Part shown: piece by piece, positions 25,878-33,959 of the stretch
How positions within the stretch are numbered: the stretch's first letter is position 1
Layout of the letters: every line of letters starts with the position of its first letter
Assembly (NCBI GenBank): GCA_046292465.1
Contig: JBKBRB010000008.1
Span: forward strand, 1 to 64,000
Length of the DNA stretch: 64,000 nt
Origin: JANWWM01 sp046292465
GTDB lineage: Bacteria > Bacteroidota > Chlorobiia > Chlorobiales > Thermochlorobacteraceae
Reading direction: 5' to 3'
Notes under the pieces: generated by a model
The model's input: the letters and a program-made list of their open reading frames with translations, nothing else
Told to the model about the DNA's origin: nothing
Database searches by the model: none
Translations under genes and position numbers: made by a program

Positions 25878-25972
25878 ATTCCTTACTCCTTTCTTGTGCC
25901 CAAGTGGGAATCGGCGATGTGGTTAATTGGAAGCATCCTAACATAGAGAAAAATCTTTTCAAAGCAAAAAGA

Positions 25973-26027
25973 GACAATTGTGCAAAAAAATGCGACGATT
26001 GTGCAACGCGATTCGAAGATTGTTGCC
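25973..26027. promoter_or_regulatory. Three direct repeats with 21-bp period, probable AraC-type operator
   Basis: GACAATTGTGCAA at 25973, GACGATTGTGCAA at 25994 and GAAGATTGTTGCC at 26015 start exactly 21 bases apart, i.e. on one face of the helix. The first two share 12 of 13 bases; the third keeps the GANRATTGT core. They lie between the divergent araC and aldB genes. Direct repeats about two turns apart are the normal binding architecture of AraC proteins. The regulator assignment is inferred from position. Confidence 0.7.
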
Positions 26028-26099
26028 GACTTTTGTTTCAATGCCAATTGGCAGCTGTGTTCAGAATTCCAATTAACCAAATCAGTAAGGAGACTGTTT

Positions 26100-27635
26100 A
26101 TGACAATGCTTGTTGAAGAAGCGGTCAAGGCTTCCAAGATTCACCCGAAGCCGAAATTCAAGGAGCAATACGAAAACTTTATCGGCGGCAAATGGACGCC
26201 CCCTGTCAAAGGTCAGTACTTTGAAAACTTCTCGCCTGTTGATGGCTCATTTATCTCGCGTGTGGCGCGCTCCACGAAAGAAGACATCGATCTTGCGCTC
26301 GATGCCGCGCATAAAGCCTTCCCGAAATGGTCGCGCACCTCAGCCACAGAACGAAGCAACCTGCTCTTGAAAATTGCGGACATTACGGAAAAGAACCTTG
26401 TCTATCTTGCCGAAGTTGAAACGATGGACAATGGCAAGCCGATTCGCGAAACACTCAACGCTGATTTGCCGCTTGTCGTTGACCATTTCCGCTACTTCGC
26501 AGGCGTCATTCGCGCCGAAGAAGGCACAGCGTCGGAACTGGATGCTAACACACTTTCACTCAACATCAAAGAGCCGATTGGCGTTGTCGGACAAATTATT
26601 CCTTGGAACTTCCCACTCTTGATGGCTGCATGGAAAATTGCTCCGGCACTTGCCGCTGGATGCTGCACGGTCGTTAAGCCGGCAGAGCAAACACCGACAA
26701 GCATCATGGTTTGGCTCGAGCTCATTCAAGATATTTTGCCCGAAGGGGTGCTCAACGTGGTCAATGGTTTTGGACCAGAAGCCGGTAAGCCACTTGCTTC
26801 GTCGCCGCGCGTTGCCAAAGTTGCCTTCACGGGTGAGACCACAACGGGACGCCTGATTCTGCAATACACTGCCGATAACCTCGTGCCTGCCACAATGGAA
26901 CTCGGCGGAAAATCACCGAACATCTACTTCAAGAGCGTCATGGACGCCGATGACGAGTTCCTCGACAAGTGCTTAGAAGGGGCAACAATGTTTGCGCTCA
27001 ATCAAGGCGAAGTGTGCACCTGCCCATCGCGCGTTTTAGTTCAAGAAAGCATTGCAGAAAAGTTCATTGAGCGATTCATCACGCGCACCAAAGCCATCAA
27101 GCAAGGCAATCCGCTCGATGAAGATACCATGATTGGCGCACAAGCCTCGAACGACCAATTAGAGAAAATCCTCTCTTACTTCGATATCGCCAAGAAAGAA
27201 GGTGCAGAAGTCTTACTCGGTGGCAAGCGCGCCAGCATCAACAGTGGCTTAGAAAAAGGCTATTACATTGAGCCCACAATTTTGCGCGGCAACAATAAAA
27301 TGCGTGTCTTCCAAGAAGAAATTTTCGGTCCTGTTACTGCCGTAACGACTTTCAGAACGGTGGAAGAAGCCATTGAAATTGCTAACGACACGATATATGG
27401 GCTTGGCGCCGGCGTTTGGACACGCGACATGCACGAAGCCTACACTGTACCGCGTGCCATTCAAGCTGGAAGAGTGTGGGTGAATTGTTATCACGTTTAT
27501 CCCGCGCACGCACCGTTTGGTGGTTACAAGAAGTCAGGCTTCGGTCGTGAAACGCATCTAATGATGCTCAATCACTATCGCCAAAACAAGAATATCCTTA
27601 TCTCTTACAGCAAGAACAAACTCGGCTTCTTCTAA
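26100..27635 (+). CDS. aldB: NAD(P)-dependent aldehyde dehydrogenase (AldB/ExaC type)
   Basis: Oxidises acetaldehyde or related short aldehydes to the acid. The 511-aa sequence follows the AldB/ExaC subgroup closely: GEWTPP-like N-terminus (FIGGKWTPP), GQIIPWNFPLLMA, MELGGKSPNIYF with the general base Glu, catalytic Cys in NQGEVCTCPSR, and the C-terminal ETHLMMLNHYRQNKNILISY. The start is ATG 26100 with AAGGAG seven bases upstream; the frame open back to 25980 covers the operator and is not coding. It is followed by a stable hairpin, then an iron-type alcohol dehydrogenase, which suggests a two-step alcohol oxidation or the reverse. Confidence 0.94.
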   Translation: MTMLVEEAVKASKIHPKPKFKEQYENFIGGKWTPPVKGQYFENFSPVDGSFISRVARSTKEDIDLALDAAHKAFPKWSRTSATERSNLLLKIADITEKNLVYLAEVETMDNGKPIRETLNADLPLVVDHFRYFAGVIRAEEGTASELDANTLSLNIKEPIGVVGQIIPWNFPLLMAAWKIAPALAAGCCTVVKPAEQTPTSIMVWLELIQDILPEGVLNVVNGFGPEAGKPLASSPRVAKVAFTGETTTGRLILQYTADNLVPATMELGGKSPNIYFKSVMDADDEFLDKCLEGATMFALNQGEVCTCPSRVLVQESIAEKFIERFITRTKAIKQGNPLDEDTMIGAQASNDQLEKILSYFDIAKKEGAEVLLGGKRASINSGLEKGYYIEPTILRGNNKMRVFQEEIFGPVTAVTTFRTVEEAIEIANDTIYGLGAGVWTRDMHEAYTVPRAIQAGRVWVNCYHVYPAHAPFGGYKKSGFGRETHLMMLNHYRQNKNILISYSKNKLGFF

Positions 27636-27656
27636 TGCATTGAGGCATTGAGTACA

Positions 27657-27684
27657 GAGCGGCGGTTTGCTACTGCCGCCGCTC
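27657..27684 (+). terminator. Strong GC hairpin between aldB and adh (attenuator or processing hairpin)
   Basis: Perfect nine-base stem GAGCGGCGG/CCGCCGCTC with a ten-base loop and no T run. It may partly terminate aldB transcription or protect its 3' end, giving unequal expression of aldB and adh. Confidence 0.6.
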
Positions 27685-27821
27685 ACAATTTAATCGTTTG
27701 GAAAAGGAGATTTTGTTCTTTCAGTCCTTGTTCTTTGACATACATTTAGCAGCTGCAAACCTTACGAAGAACATTCAATAGTAGGAAGCATTCAAAACGC
27801 ATTAAAGCAGGAGAATTAACT

Positions 27822-28997
27822 ATGAATACAGCATATGTGTTTTCGCCCAACAAGAATGTTTTCGGACGCGGGGCAGTTGCCACACTGGCATCGGAAATCA
27901 AGACCAGAGGCGCAAAGAAAGTGCTCATCGTTACCGATGAATTTTTAGCCAAAAGTGAACTTGCAGAGCGCATTAAGCAGTATGTTGTCAGCGGTGGTGC
28001 AACGCCGGTGCTCTGGGGTAAAGTTCATCCCAATCCAACAGACCTCAATGTGGCGGAAGCAACGGAAGTGTTCAAGAGCAATCAATGCGACTTGATTATT
28101 TCGCTCGGCGGTGGTAGCTCGCACGACTGCGCCAAAGGTGTCGCAATCATGGCAACCAATCCCGGACGCATTCACGATTACGAAGGGGTCGATAAAGTCA
28201 AAAACACGCCTGCACCGCTGTTCTCGGTCAATACCACATCAGGCACAGCTGCAGAAATGACGCGCTTTTCTATCATCACCGACACAGCGCGCAAGGTCAA
28301 AATGGCGATTATCGACTGGCGCATCACACCGCTGCTTTCCATCAACGACCCTGAAACGCTCGTCAGCATGCCGAAAGGTTTGACAGCGGCAACTGGCATG
28401 GACGCCTTGACACACGCCGTTGAAGCCTTCGTCTCGACTTGGGCAACACCGCTCACCGATGCAAATGCGCTGACTGCCATCAAAATGATTTTCGCCAACT
28501 TGCCGCGCGCATATGACAACGGCAACGATATTGATGCACGCGAAAAGATGGCTTACGCACAGTACATGGCAGGCGTCGCCTTCAACAATGCAGGGCTGGG
28601 CTATGTGCATGCAATGGCACATCAACTCGGCGGATTCTATGACCTGCCGCACGGGGTTTGCAACGCTATTCTCTTGCCTGCTGTTGAGGACTTCAACAAG
28701 AAGGCTGCTGAAAAACGCTTGGCGATTATTGCCGATGAAATGAAGTTCAGCGAAAGCGGCATGACCAATGCCGACAAAGCAACCGTGGTGATTGACAAAA
28801 TCAAGGAACTCAAAGACCGTGTCAATATCCCGAAAGATCTGCGCGTGCTGAATGTCTCGCCAAATGACTTCGAAGAAATGGCGAAATTTGCAATGAAAGA
28901 CCCATGCGGATTTACGAATCCTGTTCAGCCAACGCTTGCTGAAGTCATCGGCATCTTTGAACATGCCTACGACTACGAACACGCAATGGCGCACTAA
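27822..28997 (+). CDS. Iron-containing (type III) alcohol dehydrogenase
   Basis: 391-aa NAD(P)-dependent alcohol dehydrogenase of the Fe-ADH family (relatives: Zymomonas AdhB, E. coli YiaY/EutG, methanol dehydrogenase of bacilli). The nucleotide-binding SLGGGSSHDCAKG and TTSGTAAEMTRF are seen. Metal ligands are the Asp and His in GMDALTHAVEAF and two His in HAMAHQLGGFYDLPHG. AGGAG precedes the ATG. It lies 186 bases after aldB and ends at a strong terminator. It probably interconverts a primary alcohol and the aldehyde handled by AldB; the true substrate is not readable from sequence. Confidence 0.93.
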   Translation: MNTAYVFSPNKNVFGRGAVATLASEIKTRGAKKVLIVTDEFLAKSELAERIKQYVVSGGATPVLWGKVHPNPTDLNVAEATEVFKSNQCDLIISLGGGSSHDCAKGVAIMATNPGRIHDYEGVDKVKNTPAPLFSVNTTSGTAAEMTRFSIITDTARKVKMAIIDWRITPLLSINDPETLVSMPKGLTAATGMDALTHAVEAFVSTWATPLTDANALTAIKMIFANLPRAYDNGNDIDAREKMAYAQYMAGVAFNNAGLGYVHAMAHQLGGFYDLPHGVCNAILLPAVEDFNKKAAEKRLAIIADEMKFSESGMTNADKATVVIDKIKELKDRVNIPKDLRVLNVSPNDFEEMAKFAMKDPCGFTNPVQPTLAEVIGIFEHAYDYEHAMAH

Positions 28998-29032
28998 GGG
29001 TTGAGAAGCAGTAGTACTTTGGCTTCTGAGCG

Positions 29033-29079
29033 TCCCAAGCCTTCGTGTCCGTATGAACGAGGGCTTGGGATAAGTTTTT
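29033..29079 (+). terminator. Rho-independent terminator after the alcohol dehydrogenase gene
   Basis: Fourteen-base-pair stem (29033-29046 with 29057-29070, one G-T pair), ten-base loop and a following TTTTT. It separates adh from the DUF779 gene. Confidence 0.88.
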
Positions 29080-29118
29080 GAACACAAATTTTTTCAATCT
29101 TCAAACAAGACTTCAACG

Positions 29119-29499
29119 ATGGTTAAACGTGTCTTAATCACACCTGAAGCGGAAGCCGTGCTCAATAAACTAAAAGCCGAGCATGGCGAGTTGCTCTTTC
29201 ATCAAAGCGGAGGCTGTTGCGATGGCTCTTCGCCGATGTGTTTTTCCGTGAGTGATTATCGTGTTGGCGCAAATGATGTCAAACTCGGGGAAATTGCGGG
29301 TTGTGCGTTCTATATGTCGCGTGAGCAATTCGAATACTGGAAACACACGCAACTGATTATTGATGTGGTGAAAGGAAGGGGCGCAAGTTTTTCGCTCGAG
29401 ATTCCGCTTGGGGTGAGATTTCTCACAAAATCAAGATTATTCACTGATGAAGAACTTACGCAACTCGAGCCAGTTCAAATTGGTGCTGAAGCCGAGTGA
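29119..29499 (+). CDS. DUF779 protein associated with aldehyde dehydrogenase
   Basis: 126-aa small cytoplasmic protein. The motif HQSGGCCDGSSPMCF near residue 30 and the EYWKHTQLIIDVVKGRGA block are the DUF779 signature; the Cys-Cys pair and the third Cys could bind metal. Members are very often encoded beside AldB/ExaC-type aldehyde dehydrogenases, as here, but their function is not established. It begins 40 bases after a strong terminator, so it depends on readthrough or a promoter of its own. The last 25 bases overlap the convergent radical SAM gene. Confidence 0.85.
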   Translation: MVKRVLITPEAEAVLNKLKAEHGELLFHQSGGCCDGSSPMCFSVSDYRVGANDVKLGEIAGCAFYMSREQFEYWKHTQLIIDVVKGRGASFSLEIPLGVRFLTKSRLFTDEELTQLEPVQIGAEAE

Positions 29500-30626
29500 A
29501 GATTTCGCTTTGGACTCGATGGGTGAAAAGCATAATGCAATCGCCCTTTGATATATCGCCACAAAAGGCGTTGCGGAAAAAGTTTGTGGTAGATGTATCG
29601 CGTTTTTGAGGGAAGCGCAATCCAAAAGTATTTAGAAAAATGCGTCGCAAAGCTCGGCTCGAAGTAGCAATTCACTGTGCAACCCTCGCAGAAGTCGTGG
29701 CGTCCTTCCATCTTAATTTCTTCTTTGACAAAGGGCGACTTTCTCAAATCATACAAACGATTTTGAATTGGCGCTTTTTTATACCCAGCGTGATAGCAAG
29801 GCAGAATCATTTCATTTGACGGCGAGATAACCACGACTTCGGAGACCGCTTTGCAGACGGGTTTGGTTTTACGATTTCCCCCATCACGCCGAAGCGCGAT
29901 AAACGCTGCGTTCATATACACCAACCGCTTCTTTGAAAAATTTAGCACGTATTCATACATCGCTTCTGTTTGTTCAGCCGTGAAGAATGAGCCGTATTGA
30001 AAAATCGGATTGAGGATAAGCATTAAGTTGTTCGGGCGCGAAATGGTTTCATACACGACGGGAAGTTCTTCGTAGTTGCCGGCTTGAACCGTGAAAATGA
30101 TGTCGGGATATTCACCGAGCGATTTAGCAATATCAATGCTTTCTAAAACTTTGTCAAAGCATCGCACGCCGCGCGATTGGTCATGTTTGTCTTTGAAAGC
30201 AGAATCCAACGAGAAGTGTAACAAGTCTATTTTGCCTGCAAGGGCTTTGGCGTATTTAGGATAAAGAAGCGTGTTTGTTGTAACGCTTGTAACAAATCCC
30301 ATGCGTTTGGCAATGGTGAGAATTTCGGGAAGGTCGCGATGCAGAAGGGGCTCGCCGCCTGTGAAATCGATGAACTTCACGCCAAGTCGTTTGAGGTCAT
30401 GCAAGTTTCTTTCAACATCGTCGACTTTTACAAACGGGCTGGGTTTCTGCCAAATGTCGCAAAAGCCACATTCAGCATTGCAGCGATAAGTTAGGTAGTA
30501 GTTGCAAAGTATGGGCATGGGCAGTGAAAAAACTTTTTCAAACTTAACGAATCTTAAAGCATCAAGCAATTCTTTGAGAGGCTTTGATAAGTTCAAAGAG
30601 CGCAATGCCAACAGAGACTGCGACAT
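29475..30626 (-). CDS. Radical SAM protein with SPASM-like C-terminal cysteines
   Basis: Iron-sulfur enzyme of unknown substrate. The radical SAM cluster CNAECGFC (CxxxCxxC) is near residue 49 of the chosen start, followed by FIDFTGGEPLLHRD. The C-terminal part has PSNEMILPCYHAGYKKAP and CEGCTVNCYFEPSF, a partial SPASM/twitch-like cysteine set for a second cluster. Start is uncertain: ATG 30626 gives 383 aa and overlaps the SpoU gene by 65 bases; a TTG at 30569 would nearly abolish the overlap. Relatives include tRNA, lipid and peptide-modifying enzymes; no precursor peptide is visible nearby. Confidence 0.82.
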   Translation of the reverse strand: MSQSLLALRSLNLSKPLKELLDALRFVKFEKVFSLPMPILCNYYLTYRCNAECGFCDIWQKPSPFVKVDDVERNLHDLKRLGVKFIDFTGGEPLLHRDLPEILTIAKRMGFVTSVTTNTLLYPKYAKALAGKIDLLHFSLDSAFKDKHDQSRGVRCFDKVLESIDIAKSLGEYPDIIFTVQAGNYEELPVVYETISRPNNLMLILNPIFQYGSFFTAEQTEAMYEYVLNFSKKRLVYMNAAFIALRRDGGNRKTKPVCKAVSEVVVISPSNEMILPCYHAGYKKAPIQNRLYDLRKSPFVKEEIKMEGRHDFCEGCTVNCYFEPSFATHFSKYFWIALPSKTRYIYHKLFPQRLLWRYIKGRLHYAFHPSSPKRNLHSASAPI

Positions 30627-31101
30627 TGAGAGAGTGTTTGACGCCATATTGAGGAATTTCAAGAGCAAGGTCGCACATGGCTAAAACATTATCATCAATG
30701 CCTGAGACTTCGTTGCCAACAATCAAGCAAAGTGGGAAGTGTTGTTTTGAAAGCGAATCGTATCGGATTGTGTGCGTGGTAATTTCAAGTGCCGCAATCT
30801 TAACGCCGGTTGCTTTGAGTTTTGTAATCGCATCAAGCGGGTTTTGAACATATTCCCAAGCGACCCACTCTGTTGCGCCGAGTGCAGTTTTGTCGATTTC
30901 TTTGCGTGGTGGTGTAGCCGTGTATCCTGTGATAATAACTTTTTCAACTCTCGCCGCATCACATGAGCGAAAAATCGCGCCGACATTCCACATCGAGCGG
31001 ATGTTTTGAAGCAAAACAGAAATCGGAAATTTTTCAGCGGCGCGAAAGGCTTCGGGGGAAAGGCGATTCATTTCTTCGCCACGCAGTTTTTGAAAAGTCA
31101 T
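30562..31101 (-). CDS. SpoU/TrmH-family RNA 2'-O-methyltransferase
   Basis: 179-aa SPOUT methyltransferase with the three SpoU motifs: NIRSMWNVGAIFRSCD (motif 1), LIVGNEVSGI (motif 2) and IPQYGVKHSLNVAVSVGIAL (motif 3), which form the trefoil-knot SAM site. It methylates a ribose in tRNA or rRNA; which one is not evident. ATGA overlap with the upstream Rpn-like gene indicates coupled translation. Confidence 0.92.
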   Translation of the reverse strand: MTFQKLRGEEMNRLSPEAFRAAEKFPISVLLQNIRSMWNVGAIFRSCDAARVEKVIITGYTATPPRKEIDKTALGATEWVAWEYVQNPLDAITKLKATGVKIAALEITTHTIRYDSLSKQHFPLCLIVGNEVSGIDDNVLAMCDLALEIPQYGVKHSLNVAVSVGIALFELIKASQRIA

Positions 31102-32012
31102 TGAATGCGCTCAACCTCCGAGAGAGGAAGTTGTAATGCTTCTGCAATTTGCTCATTCGTTAAGCCGAATCGGCGAAGAGCAGGAATTTCTGCCAACTGT
31201 TTTGCACGAGCAATTTCTTGCGCCATATCCTTTGCAATGTCCTTTGCCATATCTTTTGCAATGTCCTTTGCCATATCTTTTGCAATGTCCTTTGCCATTT
31301 CTTTTGCAATGTCCTTTGCCATTTCTTGGGCGATTGCAGGTGCAATTTTGCGGCGTGCAATATCATGCACCAAACGGTTGTTTGAGAAATCAAAAATTTC
31401 TTCCATTTCAATCATAGCGGCTAACTCCTCGTAGGTTAAAGGTTCATGTTTATCCAAAAATAAGTTAATCAGCAGGTTTAAGAAAAAACGTCGTCGAGCG
31501 TAAGAAACTTCGGGCTCGTCTAAAATGCGTTTGAATGCTTTGGCAACTTCAAGGTCAGCAGCAAGGCTCGATTTTTTTACCATCAGTTGAAGTAGCATTT
31601 GTCCAAGATTGCGCGTTTCCTCATTGAGCACTTCATCAAGGTAAATAGGACGAATGACATTTGAATCCACCAGCGGCACAAGCATGCCTGCCCCCTTATC
31701 AAGACTTCGTGAGGCAAATATCACAACCATTTGGGTATTCGGAAACTGGCGATTCTGCGCTCTGAAAATCAGTGTCTCTGAAAGAATGCGTTCATAAATG
31801 AATTCATCGGTCTGAAATTGCACTTCCAAAATAATCACAGGCAACTCAGGCGAGTCAGGTAACAAGACGCCATCAATGCGATAAGATTTTTCTTTAACCT
31901 CGATTGATTGAAATGCATAGCGGCGTGCAAGTTCCTCGTCGTAGCCGAGCAGTGCCAATGCTGTTTCGGGTGATTCTTGAAAAATGCTGTAAATGAGTTT
32001 ATCGGTTTTCAT
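31098..32012 (-). CDS. Rpn-family/DUF2887 PD-(D/E)XK nuclease-like protein
   Basis: 304 aa. The N-terminal nuclease-like core has YRIDGVLLPDSPELPVIILE followed by VQFQ, giving the D and ExQ of a PD-(D/E)XK site, then IYERILSETLIFRAQN. This is the DUF2887/Rpn group, often mis-annotated as transposase. Residues about 228-265 are an eight-residue helical repeat (MAKDIAKD), and the end is a short LTNEQIAEALQLPLSEVERI helix-turn-helix-like tail. I use ATG 32012, forming TGATG with the upstream gene. Rpn proteins promote recA-independent recombination or act in phage defence; none of that is shown here. Confidence 0.8.
   Translation of the reverse strand: MKTDKLIYSIFQESPETALALLGYDEELARRYAFQSIEVKEKSYRIDGVLLPDSPELPVIILEVQFQTDEFIYERILSETLIFRAQNRQFPNTQMVVIFASRSLDKGAGMLVPLVDSNVIRPIYLDEVLNEETRNLGQMLLQLMVKKSSLAADLEVAKAFKRILDEPEVSYARRRFFLNLLINLFLDKHEPLTYEELAAMIEMEEIFDFSNNRLVHDIARRKIAPAIAQEMAKDIAKEMAKDIAKDMAKDIAKDMAKDIAKDMAQEIARAKQLAEIPALRRFGLTNEQIAEALQLPLSEVERIQ
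31222..31329 (-). repeat. 24-bp in-frame tandem repeat, 4.5 copies
   Basis: Units of 24 bases starting at 31222, 31246, 31270 and 31294 plus a half unit, differing at only one or two bases. They encode (MAKDIAKD/E)n within the Rpn-like gene. Confidence 0.92.
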
Positions 32013-33871
32013 CAAAAAAGCGTTTTGACGGAAAGATAAAAGTTCGGGAAAACTTGAATGGTTTGATTCCCAATACGCTCAAGTTGATACCATCCACTGG
32101 TCTCCAACGCAATGCTTTGCGACGGACGATATGAAATTCTCGCAGTCGGACCAATATAAAGCAAATTAGGTAGCGGCACTTCAATGATTTCAATTTCATC
32201 GGCTTTGGGGCGAGTTTGAAAGTTGGATTGGCTTCGCGCAAAAATTCTAATTCCGAGCGAGCTTACAATCGATGCCTGTCGAGCCTCTATTTCAAACGAG
32301 AGCGAACGGTCGTTGAATCGGCTGAGCGGACGCTCTGAAAAGTCATTCCAATAAAGCTCCGCACGTTCATAAAGACGCTGTTCGTAGAGAAATTTCAGCG
32401 TAAGAAAATCGGTTAAAAAAAACTGTGTAGAATCTAAAAACGAGAATTGTCGGAATGAAAAACTTCGCGTTTGCGAGCCGATTTCAAAATCATAAACCGT
32501 ATAGTTTGCTAGCACGCCGAACTCATTAACGCTCTCAATTTTTTTGGGAACGCGCCAAATGGTAGTTGGTGAGAAACGCAAAATATAGTTTTTAGTATTA
32601 TTTGCACTTCGCTCACGAGAAATGAAAACATTATTTGTTGTTGCAATAGAAGCCGAGAGACGCAAGCCGAAATAAGCATTGAGTCGAAGGCTATCGGAAA
32701 CAGTGAGCGCGTAGCTGACTTCGTCGCGGTCGTCGGTGTTGGTGGTGTCAGGTGTATCGTAGCGAAAGCCACGCAGCTGCGCGGAAATGAAGAAATAATG
32801 CAGGGTATCGCCAACGGCGTTGAAGTGCCGCCAAGTTGACGAAAAATAAATGGTTGCAACCTGAAAAGAATTATTGCGAAATTGCTCTCGCGCAATCGCG
32901 ATGGGATTTTCGGAAAAGGCGTTTATTGGACGATAACTTTCCGACTGTTGCTGAAATAAAATTCCTGAAAATATCTGAAATGACGGCAATTCAAATGTGA
33001 AACCGGCATCGCTGAATAGGCGAAGTTGCTCGATTTCATTATCATAGACAGCATTCGTTAAGTCGGAAAACTGCTGACTATTTTCGCGCGTAATAACACG
33101 GCGGCGAAGTTCTACTTTTGCTCTCGTAGTCAAGTTGGAAAAAGTTCGATACGAAAGGCTGTCAATAGTATAAAAATTCTGCTCTATTCGCCGTTCTACA
33201 ATTGTTGTTGGTACTTGCGCCGCTAGCACATTTGAAAAATAATCCCGCCGTTCCTCGCTCACGCCACCTGAAAAGAACAAAGTCGCACGACTATATTTTT
33301 GATTCAGCGAAAGAAAAATGCCCTTATCTTCGTTGCGGCGCGGCTCTAAAAATTCCTGAGAGAAATTTACTCGTGAGGAAATCTCAAAATTAGAAAATTG
33401 ATAGCCGAAGAGTTCGCCCCGAAGTCCATAGATAAATCCCGAATTGAACTGATTGATTTGTCGCTCGGCTTTATATCCGCCATTGGCTTCAAGCAGAGAC
33501 CAAGCCGAAGGCTGTGAAGAAATGCCGACCACGACGCGATTAGAAACAGCATTATTACGAAACAAATTACGGCTATCGGAAAGAAAATAATTTGAGCCTT
33601 CAAAACGAAGTTGCGACTGTGCGTAAAAGGGTCGGGAGAGGCTGAAATTGAACTCGTTTTCATCGCGCAACGCGCGCTCGCTAAGATTGATGAGAGTAGA
33701 TCGAAGGTTATTATTCGCTGTAAGTGTCCAAACGCCAAATTGGTGAGAAGAAAAATAATTGCTCTTCCAAAAGTAAGTGTTTAGAAAGCGTTCAAAAGAA
33801 GTATTAGAAATAACTTGTGCTTGACAAAAAGCAGGCAGGAATAAAACAAAAAGGACGCGGCGAGAAAACAT
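32012..33871 (-). CDS. Putative outer-membrane beta-barrel protein, unknown function
   Basis: 619 aa starting at ATG 33871, with signal peptide MFSRRVLFVLFLPAFCQA. The mature part is rich in alternating aromatic/polar strands (for example FNFSLSRPFYAQSQLRFEG and VATIYFSSTW) and ends in Phe (SVKTLF), as expected for a BAM-assembled barrel. I know no named family. It begins 88 bases after the truncated clpB and is translationally coupled (TGATG) to the Rpn-like gene, an odd partner. The open frame upstream of 33871 runs through an inverted repeat and is not used. Confidence 0.65.
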   Translation of the reverse strand: MFSRRVLFVLFLPAFCQAQVISNTSFERFLNTYFWKSNYFSSHQFGVWTLTANNNLRSTLINLSERALRDENEFNFSLSRPFYAQSQLRFEGSNYFLSDSRNLFRNNAVSNRVVVGISSQPSAWSLLEANGGYKAERQINQFNSGFIYGLRGELFGYQFSNFEISSRVNFSQEFLEPRRNEDKGIFLSLNQKYSRATLFFSGGVSEERRDYFSNVLAAQVPTTIVERRIEQNFYTIDSLSYRTFSNLTTRAKVELRRRVITRENSQQFSDLTNAVYDNEIEQLRLFSDAGFTFELPSFQIFSGILFQQQSESYRPINAFSENPIAIAREQFRNNSFQVATIYFSSTWRHFNAVGDTLHYFFISAQLRGFRYDTPDTTNTDDRDEVSYALTVSDSLRLNAYFGLRLSASIATTNNVFISRERSANNTKNYILRFSPTTIWRVPKKIESVNEFGVLANYTVYDFEIGSQTRSFSFRQFSFLDSTQFFLTDFLTLKFLYEQRLYERAELYWNDFSERPLSRFNDRSLSFEIEARQASIVSSLGIRIFARSQSNFQTRPKADEIEIIEVPLPNLLYIGPTARISYRPSQSIALETSGWYQLERIGNQTIQVFPNFYLSVKTLF

Positions 33872-33914
33872 TAAGCATGGTGATGCGGTTAGAAATAAAT
33901 CTAACAAGAAAGAG

Positions 33915-33953
33915 TCGCCGTCCAATAGGTAAAAATATTATGATGGACGGCGA
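33915..33953. repeat. Ten-base perfect inverted repeat after truncated clpB
   Basis: TCGCCGTCCA (33915-33924) and TGGACGGCGA (33944-33953) with a 19-base AT-rich loop, starting seven bases beyond the clpB stop. On the minus strand it is followed by CTCTTTCTTG. It may be a weak terminator or mark a rearrangement junction. Confidence 0.65.
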
Positions 33954-33959
33954 TTCAAA

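Noticed and set aside
26050..26066. Sigma54-like -24/-12 promoter upstream of aldB
   Set aside because: TGGCAG matches the -24 element but the -12 side (TTCAG) lacks the essential GC, and no sigma54 activator gene is adjacent.
28239..29087. 282-codon minus-strand frame
   Set aside because: Antisense to the iron ADH and through its terminator; composition is that of a shadow frame.
31222..31329. Possible CRISPR-like repeat array
   Set aside because: Units are contiguous 24-base in-frame codon repeats without spacers.
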